Shown here in pieces: positions 48,625 to 58,889 of a stretch of DNA of 64,000 nucleotides (position 1 is its first letter; every line of letters begins with the position of its first letter). The stretch is from Asterias amurensis. Taxonomy: Eukaryota > Echinodermata > Asteroidea > Forcipulatida > Asteriidae. The position numbers and the translations under genes were made by a program. Location: assembly GCF_032118995.1 (NCBI RefSeq), contig NC_092648.1:18008450-18072449 (forward strand). Reading direction: 5' to 3'. The notes beneath the pieces were generated by a model. The model did no database searches. It saw only the letters and a program-made list of their open reading frames with translations, and was not told the DNA's origin.

Positions 48625-50361
48625 TTATCTAGTTGTAGTTTCTACCTTCTGTTTAGTTGTAGCAGTTGCCACTTTTCCTGAAACGCAATCTTTGAAGGCA
48701 GCTACCTCTTTCTGACACTTTCGCCAATCTCTGTTTTCCGCCATACAGTCCTACAACAAACAAAAATGAAGAAAATACAATTTACTCAATGGTTTCTAAA
48801 TTTTACTTTCAATTGACAAAACTGTCATGTCTCTCAGTACTGGCCCTTTTGGACATCTCACTTTTTAAACAATAATGTTCATTGTTCATAATGTTTTGAA
48901 AAATGTAATAATTTATCAAAGCATTTTTGCCCAAAAAAGAGAGGAATTTATCATTATTAAGGGCAGTGGACACTATTGGTAATTACTCAAATTCATTATT
49001 GCCATAAAACCTTACTTGGTAATGAGTAATGGGGAGAGGTTGATGGTATAAAACATTGGAAACATTGTGAGAGTCAGCTCCGTCTGAAGTGACCTAGTTT
49101 AGGAGAAAGAAGTAATTTTCCACGAATTTGATTTCAAGACCTCAAGTTTAGAGCTTGAGGTCTCGAAATCAAGCATCTGAAAGCACACAACTTCGTGTGA
49201 CAAGGGTGTTTTTTCTTTCATAGTTATCTCGCAACTCCGACGACTGATCAAGCTCAAATTTTCACAGGTTTGTTATTTTATGCATATGTTGAGATACACC
49301 AAGTGAGAAGACTGGTCTTTGACAATTACCAATAGTGTACACTGTCTTTAAAGCCATTGGAACCTTTCGGTAAACAGTGTTGTCCAAGGCCCACACTTTG
49401 TATACCACAACTTCTATATCAAATAACAAACCTGTGAAAATTTAGGCTCAATCGGTCATCGGAGTCGGGAGAAAACAACAGAAAACCCACCCTTGTTTCC
49501 GCCATGTCATGACATGTGTTTAAAATAAATCCGTAATTCTCGTTAACGAGAATTTATATTGTTTTGCTGTTTTCTCAAAAAGTAAAGCATTTCATGGAAT
49601 AATATTTCAGGAGAAGTCTTTCACCATTGCCTTCTGTAAACCCTGTAAGTTATTTGTAAATCTGTGAACTTTTATTTTTTTTCTGAACCGAAAGGGTCCA
49701 ATGGCTTTAAGGGAAGAATTAATTTTTAAATACAATTTTACTTATGAGGGCTCAAATTAATCAGAGTTGGATTTGCCTTCAATACCTCCGTGATGGGGTT
49801 TCATTCCGCTATCTATTAGATAGACTATGTCATGTGTCAATGATACTATCATCATCTCCAACAATTAGCGGAACGTTCCTCATCATACTTCTGAGATTGC
49901 TTGCAAGACATTTAATATATTCATTCTAAATAAATAAATAATTATTAATCATATAAATATTACTATTAGTAGGGTAGTACTAGTACTAAGTACTTGAAAA
50001 GTTTCCGTATGGCGCCACCACTTTTTCATTCGATATGAAATAATATAGTATCTAATTTACCTCAATTAGATATCCCTTTTTGTAAAAATAAGTGATAAAG
50101 TGGTGCGCCATACGGAAAGTTATCCCCCTGACACACCCTCCCCCCCTCCCCCCCCCCCCCCCCCCCCCGCCTCACAGTCACAGTCAGCATACCGAGATTA
50201 CTGATAACGTTCTTCTTGATCCTTACCTGAACTGCATGATGTAACTCCAGACAGCCAGCTTTCTTCAGCATACCGTCCACGGGATCATCTTCCTCATCCT
50301 CCTCGTCTTCTTCGCTTTTCTTGGACCGAGACCAGTCGTGTCCTTTGTGAGGTCCGGCCAT
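48625..50361 (-). CDS. COA4: Cytochrome c oxidase assembly factor 4 homologue (twin CX9C)
   Basis: Two coding exons, 50227-50361 and 48625-48750, with a phase 0 GT-AG intron, encode 86 residues (human COA4 87). The N-terminus MAGPHKGHDWSRSKKSEEDE is followed by an acidic run and DDPVDGMLKKAGC. Cysteines 37, 47, 57 and 67 make two exact CX9C motifs (C-LELHHAVQD-C and C-QKEVAAFKD-C), and DWRKCQKEVAAFKDC is close to the vertebrate DWRQCQPQVQAFKDC. Twin CX9C proteins are oxidised and trapped in the mitochondrial intermembrane space; COA4 supports complex IV assembly. It is tail to tail with MED17 and head to head, 1.6 kb apart, with GTF2A1. The intron carries three MITEs. The C-terminal tail after C67 (VSGKVATATTKQKVETTTR) is Thr/Lys-rich and not conserved. 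Confidence 0.93.
48957..49351 (+). mobile_element. family A MITE, copy 7
   Basis: 395 bp, TTAA at both ends, in the COA4 intron. It shares its right TTAA with the family B element that follows. Confidence 0.85.
49348..49710 (-). mobile_element. family B MITE, copy 2 (reverse)
   Basis: Termini agccattgga...ttcggt and its complement, TTAA outside, with the internal hairpin 'attctcgttaacgagaat'. It is in reverse orientation to the copy at 17393. Confidence 0.8.
49998..50120. mobile_element. 123-bp fold-back MITE
   Basis: 'aaagtttccgtatggcgcca' at the left is mirrored by 'tggtgcgccatacggaaagtt' less one base at the right. It lies in the COA4 intron, 107 bp from exon 1. Confidence 0.75.
50137..50168. 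repeat. poly(C) tract
   Basis: An almost pure C run of about 32 nt close to the COA4 exon 1 donor. The length may be uncertain from sequencing. Confidence 0.8.
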
Positions 50362-51821
50362 AGCTAACAAGAATTAAGAACTTTTATAGTGTAGACTTTT
50401 ACAAGGAATGATCTAGTGTTAGAGGAGAAAAAGTGTAGCAGGCAGTGCAGCACAGCAGCAGACCCGACCGCCGATGTAAATAGAACTCATACAAGCGGTT
50501 GCGCAATAATCATTGACCGATTGGTGGCGCTCTTTCACCCAGCCGGTAAAAAAAAGACCAGTCGGTCATGGGGGTGGGCGGGGGCCGAGCCGAGGAGGGG
50601 GGGGGGGTTGCAACTCAATGTGGTTTGTGGGAGGGGTGGTAAAATTACCCCTTCTGAAAAACAGTACCATATCAGACCACTGTTATTATAAAGCACCCAA
50701 ACCAAGAAGTATACTCTTTCGAGTGATGTTTGTAAAATAATAAAACAATGGGCATTGGTTTATACTTGTTTTACATCAACTTGAATCTCCAAATAAAAGG
50801 CAATTCTGCATTGTGTACCTAATACCTTTCAGATTCAAATATTGGCTACATGAGCCAAAAATGTGGACATTATCAAGCTATATTGTTTTTGCAAACCTGC
50901 TCATTGGCAAAGTGTGATGAAGTTGAGATTTTGACGCACTTTAATATGCATGCATTTATAATTGCTCTATTTATATGACTGTGAGTACCAAAATACTCAA
51001 AGGAAATTAATTTAAAAAACAAATACCAGTTTCGATTTTTTTTTTTTTTAAGTAAACACAACAAATGTTTGTTTCACTTTATCTTTATTCATCAATAGTC
51101 ACTATATAGTACATATGTTGAGAACCAATTGTTTTTTCAATATCAAATACAAACTGTTTGACAACTTAACTTGCTATTGCTAGCTGGGTCAGGTTTTAAT
51201 AGGGTAGATGGTCTGACCCAGAAACTGGGACACTGTACATTAATTTGCAAATTCGCTCTAATAATATTCTGAATGTATTTTTTTTGTTAGAGCCCCATCA
51301 GTTGTTATTTTTTTGATACAAACAAAGTTAGCAAATGATAAGTGGAAGTTAATTAAAAACCTTAAACTGAATTATTGTCTGGATCCTGTCATTTAACTCA
51401 CTTCCATATTATTACATCCGAAGTACAAACAATATTAATTTGCATGTATTACATTTATTTTGTGCATTTTTGTCAGTGGCCGCAGCATGTACAAAAAATG
51501 TGTATGTTTTTCGAAAGTATCACTCTGCCAAAGTCCACTCCAGAGATAAATTTGTTTCAAAAAATCTTTGGGCAAAAATCTGGCCATGCAATTTTAAAAC
51601 ATGGAGCCTGAAATTTTCAAAAGTTGACAGTTTCAAACATTGGTCATTAATTCAGTACATAAATATACAATTTCTTATTATTTAACTGAAGTGAATTTCA
51701 TGGAAAAAAGGTTTGGAAAGTAAAAAATAATGTTGCTCAACCAACAAAATTTAGTTTTAGGGGTATCCACAATTGATGAATAGCGCCACCCCCTCTCTGT
51801 GTTTGGGGACTTGATGAAATG
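50362..51821. other. spacer between divergent COA4 and GTF2A1
   Basis: The first 300 bp are GC-richer with a G run near 50599-50608 and may hold the COA4 promoter. The rest is AT-rich with no exon-like frame. Confidence 0.4.
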
Positions 51822-51829
51822 TATAAAAG
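51822..51829 (+). promoter_or_regulatory. GTF2A1: TATA box of GTF2A1
   Basis: TATAAAAG lies 122 bp upstream of the start codon, implying a start of transcription near 51852 and a 5'UTR of about 100 nt. The sequence is a consensus TATA element. Confidence 0.7.
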
Positions 51830-51950
51830 CGCAGTGCAACATTGGCAGACTGGCTTCGGGGAAGCCCACACTCACAAGAGACCGTAGTGGGAAACAACAA
51901 TCTTTTACGGCTTATTTTCCATCATAATTCGCTGTGTTTTGCTCATAAAC

Positions 51951-54900
51951 ATGGCTAATTCACAAGCAGTGGTAATGTATACAATTATGGATTTTAATGA
52001 ACAGCATTTATCTGTTTTTAGTCGTTTAAATTTGCACAAAATATGTTTGGGAGGGTTAAATGCGTACGAAATTCTCCATTACGAAAAAATCTTGCAATCT
52101 AACTATTTCACAAATTAATAAAAAACACTTCATAATTTCCCACCTTTTTCAGTACAAATTATACAAGTCTGTGATTGATGATGTTATTCTCAATGTTCGA
52201 GAGGCCTTTCTCGACGAAGGAGTCGACGAACAAGTTCTCCAGGAACTTAAACAGGTGAGATATGAACGATTATTCAACGGTGTAAATCTTTAAAGTTCAC
52301 AATAATTTGGCCATCGCGGTTTACACATACCCGGTGGACGGTGATGATCGTCACTTTCCCCGTGTGCTGTGTGACGGTGTGCGTGTACGATATGTACCGC
52401 ACACACAACATTTGTCGTGAACTTGTTGAAATAAGCGAGCGCTGTAGGCACAAGTTGCAAGCTATCAATCTTGAAAACTCCACAATGTGACTCTACAATA
52501 TATTTCAAGCATCGCACAGTTCAATTTGAGCTTCAAACTAGCGGCTTTTGAGATGAAAACGGGTTGGTTATAGTCCATATGGTGGCAGATCTTTTGTGTG
52601 CGGTTGGGCTTCTTCCGACCGTCAGGACGACAGAGCGCTGTCTGCCATTGCTCCAGCATTGCACGGCTCTCTTGAAACCCAGATATTTGCATATACAAGT
52701 GTATTTATAGTTCATCTCTCGTTTGACAATGATGTCACTGACAACCAATCACATGCTCTCTGGGTGCATAAAATATTAGCTGTCTTATGAATATTTAGCA
52801 TGAAAACAGGAAGCTGACCATCCATGCATGTTCATTGAAAAGCTGTTGGTCCTTCTGAATTATAGTATAGGGGAGTGGTTTGAATCCACAATATTTATTT
52901 CACATCATGGACCAAATGACGTTTCCCCAAACAAATTGTATGGGTTATTTTCATAAAAAATAGTAAATCTGTGATACCAGTTTAAGAAGTGTGAAAACAT
53001 CCTGATAAAAGTGGCGAATTAAAGTAAATGGGGCCTACATGGTTTTAAAATAAAATGTTTTTACTCTTAAACAAAACTGGTTATTTTTTGTTTAATTTGT
53101 TTAAAACATGTTATGCCTTCAGTGAATTTGACAATTTATGTTACTACAAAATGTAAGAAAAGGTGTCATGTTTAACTTAGAGGAAGGAAACGATGGTGCA
53201 TTTACAGTGGTTACCCCCTATCAAAAATTGGTGCAGTCCATGGGACCTGATTCAAGAGCCATGCTAGTTGGTCGATATTTGACATAGCAGCAGCAGGCAG
53301 TGGGCATTTGGAAGAGTAACACAGTGCACATAATGTTATGAGCTGTAGGATGTGAGAGCAGTCTGGTGATAAATTGATTATTGACTTTCAGACACTACTC
53401 AAGGAGGCAGCTTGCTCAAGTTTGCATGCTTATATCAGGAACCACAATTATCGCCTTTTGTTGCACTTACAGGCTTAACGTAAAAGCTGAATTTAAGGTT
53501 AACTTTAAAATAAAATAAAAATTGTAAAAAAACCTTTTATGTATTCAAACCCTATTCAATTGAAGCAATCAATTAAACCAGCTCAGTACAAGTTGTTTTC
53601 ATATAGCAATATTTTGCTGTAAAGTTCAGAAGAACAGATTCTCGCACAAACTCTTAAGGTCAACCTACACACCCTATTAAGCTCGGACTAAACAGAAAAA
53701 GTTTGAAGCATTTCTCCAAAGCCCTCAAAATTAGTATTATTTTAAGATTTTTAGTTTCGGTGATTGTCTTGAAGTAGAACTTCTTATAAACACTTTACAC
53801 AAAATGTAAAGTGTATTAGTTGGAGATTAATCATTTCAGTGGCATTTTGAAAAATACTTCAACAACGTTTGAGAAATTTAATCAAAACTTTAAAACATGT
53901 TGTACAGATTTGCTGAGAATTACAAACTTGGGCTTTACTTTTACATAAAATTTCAATAAAAAATAGAGTGCCCCTAAAGACACCCGGACAATCCTTTCAC
54001 AAACAAGTCAGATAAAAGAAAAATAACATTGTTTTCCCAGGCCTGTATGCCTTATTTTTTAATGGGGAAAGGCACCATGGAGACATGTTCTCCTTTCCTT
54101 AGTAAAAGGCACTCTATTAGGAAATTGTAAATTTTTACTGGAGCATTTCAAGGGCACCAAGGCAATGACTGGGGGGGGGGGGTATTGAGATAACTACTTT
54201 AGTTGCCTCTGTGAAGTAGAAGGCCTGTTTTCTGAATGATCCATTCCGATTAGGATGTTCTTATTGATTTCTTTGTAGATATGGATGAACAAGTTGATAT
54301 TGACAAGAGCAGTGGATCCAACACCACAGCCGCTCCCACAGGCAGAGTCCAGCCGTCAGTCCAGGGGTCACCATTCCCGCAGTAATGCATCCTCTAGTGC
54401 ATCACACATGCAGGCCCAGATGCAGTTACAGGCAGTGGCTGATGCACAGCAGCGGCAAACAGCAGCAGCAGCGAGCAGGGCCGCAGCTACACAGCAACAG
54501 GGTAAATTATAGTGACCTGGGGTGGATTTCATATTGACAAATTGCTTTGCTAAGCAAAAATTGAGCGACACACCAGTCGTAGCAATGTAAACTTAATGTT
54601 ATTTTGGCTGGTAACCCGTTTCTATTAAGCAATTTTTTTCTGTGCTTAGCAAGTTTTTGTGCTTACAGGCTTTATGAAATTGGGCCCAGGAATCTTCAGG
54701 ATTTCTGCATACTCTCAACAATCTTTGAGTGATTTACTTGGAATCCTTTCTCACAAAATCCAACACCATAAATTCAACATCCAACTTGTATGACTATGAT
54801 TAAGGTGGTGTATGCCTGATCCTTAAGGAGGTGGGGCTTGGGAGTTGGACAAGGTCAAAAGTAAAGTGTGACATCAACGTTGGTACCTTCTTACTTCATG

Positions 54901-57900
54901 TACCTTTTATTTCCATTTGTTAAAGAATTACAGTACTGCTCATTTCAGCCAGTAATATTAAATTTGAAGCAACGGGTACCACAAAAGTTGCTTTGGTTTG
55001 GATAATGTGATAATGATTGGTTAAAGTCATTTGATGATTTGTCAAAAAAATAAAAAATACATTCACTTGGGAAATCATTTCACCCAAAGTACACAAATAA
55101 TATGTGCCTGGCAGTAAGAAACATATATCTAAATTTATATTCAGTTGATGATTTGCACTATCTGAAACACCTTTTTTCTCCCTTCAGGCAATCAGCCATT
55201 CCAGATAACGGGTGCAGCTACACAGCAACTTGTAAGTAGTTTAAAAAGTTAAACTTGATTAGTTCTGAACATTAAATTATAGTGTTGGAGGTCTATTACA
55301 CATATTTTTTTTTTTTTTACCCTCTTTTAAAACTTTACTTTTGTGTTTGCAGAGTTCGCCCGCTGCAGCAGCAGCTCTTGCCTTTCAACAAGGTGTGCTT
55401 CAATTACAACATCCCTTGACAACCTTGCCCGCTGGACTTACACTAGCACAGCCAGGTAAGATCCTGCAGGGTGTGTGAAGGATATCCTCAGGAAATGGCC
55501 CTGCCCATCATTCCTCTTGTCGGCCATCAAATTAGGGCCCAGATCCACCAAGGTGTTCATGGATCTGGCTCTATTAAAAATTCATATGAATAACAATAAT
55601 ATAAGTTATCACACAAGCGCGAGTGGAATACGGAAAAATATAGCGCTTCTGCGTCCCATATCCAACGAGGCCGAAGGCCGAGTCGGATATGGGACGCAGA
55701 CGGGCTATATTTTCCGTATTTCCACGAGCGCGCGTGTGATAACGTATTTATCTTCAAGCAAACTTGGCGCGTGACATAGAACTCACAAGACGCATGGTAA
55801 TGATATTAGCCGTGCAATATAGGTTTTTATCACCACTCCATTCTGCCAATCTGATTGGAGGATTAGCGCGTACTTGAAGATAATACATCTTATAGCACTG
55901 GAGGGTGTCCCAAAAGTGTTCAATTGTTTTCTACAAAGTATGCACCATGTTATACTGTTAACAAGGTGTGACTGTTTAAAAGGTGCTGTGGCACAATCTG
56001 CAGCCAACCATGCTAGAAAACACATGGCTGAACCCCCTGCCTGCTCTTATCAAAAAGTACTGGATTATTTTACGTGCAAAACAACACACTACAACACACT
56101 GGAACTATGGCTTTACACGTGCATGTTTTCCATTTGCAGGGCATTGATTCTGGCAGAAATTAATTGATAAGTCGTACAGGTCGATTGTTAAGCATAAATT
56201 TATGAGGTTAAATTTTCTTGTTTTCTCATAAAGGGCTGTATTATACAGTCTCATGGGCAGGGGATATATGTCTTTAATGAAAGCTATAAATGTTCCAACA
56301 TTTGTTAACTTGCAGCAGTAACTCAGACGTTTCCAGCCTACACATTGAGCCAGCCACAAGGAGGCTTACAACCCAGCTACCAGGCCGTGCTGCCCTCTGG
56401 GCAAACAGTTATGATTCAACCTCCACCCCAGGTGCCTCAGTCCCAACAAAGTCAGCAAGCAGGGGGAGCACAACCCACCATCAACATAACAACAGTTCAG
56501 GTTTGTCATTAGCTTTACTCAAGTAGTCCTCAAAATCTATAACTTCAGAGGTTTCTAGCAGGGCTTGATAATAACACTTGACTGCAGGCTTGAGGCCAGT
56601 GATTTTAGCATCGTGCCAGTAAACTTATGACTGAAGTCCAGCAGTCGTGTGTTTTTGAATAATAACACTTCACTGCAGTTTTCATTTAAACTGATAAATA
56701 CAAATATATTTCAATTCCATTAAGTATTGAAGTATTAATCATAAGAGCAATGAGACAAATGTTTTCATGTAGTGCTTGTTCTATAAGCACCTCAAATGTG
56801 AAACTGTAAAGATAGTGTTATTTTCATTAAATTTCAGCCTTTTAACAAATTCTCTGGTCCAGTAAAAGTTTTGAGCTACAAGTCTTTTGGATTTTTCCCC
56901 AAATCCAACATACATACATACATCCTAAGATATGGATCTCAGTTTCAGACTCTTTTGTCAGCAGTGACTCTCACCCCTGTAATATATAATGGGTCTTGTT
57001 TTATTTCTCAAAATTGATTGTGTAAATGCATTCACTTTTTGGATAGCTTTTGATGCCTTCAAATCTGTATCTGTTTACCTCTGTGTTTATTGGCTTATTT
57101 AAGAGTTAAGATCAAATTTCATTTAATAACTGTTTTCATAATCATTTTTTAACATTTAGCTTCAATCTCATAAAGGTATTATTTCTGAAGTATTATTTTA
57201 GTCTGTATGAAAATTTCTGTTTTTGTTTAGTTTTATAATTAAAAAGTGTCAAATGAGTCTTGTAAAAAATATTTTTGAACAATATTTATCCAATTGATTT
57301 ATTTAGGCGCGTGTACTCCAGCAAGTGGATGGAGCGAACGATACGTCCGATGAAGACGATGATGATGATGATGACGACGATGAAGATAATGAAAATGACG
57401 ACGATGAAAATGAAGACAACAATGATTATTCTCAAGATATTGAAGAGGTTTGTGCTATTTTATAAATATACCCTCAAATCTTACAAAGTGTGGAATTTAA
57501 TATAAGGGCCTCTGTGGTCTGCACGTATTTCTAGGCCTGCTGTTATATTTTTTAGTTTAAATTTCTGTTAACAAAATGTATTACTATTTTAATATCCTGT
57601 TTTAGCCTACATACTTTTCTGACAAAGCCCCAACGCCAATAACATAAGAAAGAAACTCATTACACTGGGCCAATTTCTTGTTGTCACTTGTTCAAGATAT
57701 GACTATTGTCACACTTTCCCTAAAGAAATCTGGCGGTTAATCTTTTATCAGATCGGAAACAAATTCCCTTACAGCACGTGCTCAGATAGAAAGTCTTGGT
57801 TATCAAGACATTCATAAAAATCTTTTAATGCAATCCTGGAATGCAATAGTATATTTCACTGACAAAAGAGATTGGGCTAGTATATAAACGTCATATTATG

Positions 57901-58889
57901 CAATTGGCATCACTTGTGCAATAGGCATCATTAAGAAAGTTAAATGATTGGATTTCCCTTTGTCTATAGAAACCATTAAATTCTGATGATGATGTCAGTG
58001 ATGAAGATCCTGCAGAACTTTTTGAGACTGAGAATGTAGTTGTGTGCCAGTATGACAAGGTAAGAGTTAGGGCCAAGTTTGACCAAATATGGACATTTTA
58101 AAGCACAGTCGATCCTGCCTATAGCTTGGATGGGTACCAATCAATCCTATGGTGGTTTGAGATGCAATAAACTCAGTCAGTAGATAGAACATACGCGTAA
58201 GCTCTTCCAGATAAAGCAATTTCAGTTAGAACCAAATCTGAGACTGATTAATTTGTATTGTTTGATATAAGAACAAAGTACCATGCCTTTTCAAGGGGAG
58301 TGAGTTTGATTTCTCCCACATTCCCTCTGGACCTCCCTGGAAAAGAAATTGTAGACACCCATTTTTTTTTCAAGAGATGATTCATACAAACCATGGAGAA
58401 AAAAAGACAAAGACCTCAGTCAGCTTGTTGGGTTCCACACACCCCAAAGAAAAAGCCTTTTCTTTGATGAAAGCTGCCCACAAACATTTAGGTTGTTAAC
58501 TTACAAGAGCCTTAAGTGAGGATTGATTGTTGGTGGAGTGCAAATCTGACACGCAAGTGCCTACCATAAACAAAACTTGAAGAACTGAAAGTAATGAAGA
58601 CAAAGACTACAGAAACTCAAAATGTTGCATTTTGTTTGATTGAAATATTGGGGGACGGGAATGACTTCTCTCTTCCACAAACCAATGATAAATCATACTT
58701 TCAACCCCTTTCCACATATCCTGACAATCCTCTTAATCATATTTTCCCGTCCTCCTCTACCGCTCCGCCTCGCTTCAACAGATCAGCAGAAGTAGAAATC
58801 GCTGGAAGTTTCATCTAAAGAATGGCATCATGAACGTGAAAGGTCGAGATTACATCTTCTTTAAGGCTGGAGGAGATGCCGATTGGTAG
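51951..58889 (+). CDS. GTF2A1: Transcription initiation factor IIA subunit 1 (TFIIA alpha/beta)
   Basis: Nine coding exons, GT-AG, in frame: 51951-51971, 52153-52254, 54279-54501, 55188-55231, 55353-55455, 56316-56500, 57307-57447, 57970-58059, 58782-58889. They encode 338 residues (human 376). The N-terminus MANSQAVYKLYKSVIDDVIL... to IWMNKLILTRAVD forms the TFIIA four-helix bundle. The middle is Gln/Ala/Pro-rich. Residues 240-275 or so are strongly acidic (DDDDDDDDDEDNENDDDENE). The C-terminus VVVCQYDKISRSRNRWKFHL...YIFFKAGGDADW forms the beta-barrel that meets TBP and DNA. In the cell the precursor pairs with the gamma subunit and stabilises TBP on promoters. The sequence QQVDGAN holds the taspase-1 motif QVD/G, predicting cleavage between residues 234 and 235 into alpha and beta chains. 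The middle is shorter than in vertebrates. The start is unambiguous, with a TATA box upstream. Confidence 0.96.
54039..54227. repeat. family I repeat copy
   Basis: Bounded by 'aggcctg'. It contains 'gaaattgtaaattt' and 'catttcaagggcaccaaggc', plus a G run. It ends 51 bp before GTF2A1 exon 3. Confidence 0.65.
54529..54690. repeat. fold-back repeat, family H copy
   Basis: 'tttgctaagcaaaaattgag', 'attttggctggtaaccc' and 'tttatgaaattgggccca' blocks as in the other copies. It begins 27 bp past the GTF2A1 exon 3 donor. Confidence 0.65.
55594..55883 (+). repeat. 290-bp double-hairpin element E, copy 2
   Basis: Same length and order as 3651-3940 with few differences (for example 'gacgggctata' for 'gaagcgctata'). 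It lies in GTF2A1 intron 5. Confidence 0.8.

Noticed and set aside
57340-57425. GAT/GAC-rich tract as a microsatellite outside a gene
   Set aside because: It is the coding acidic run of GTF2A1 exon 7, in frame and expected for the family.
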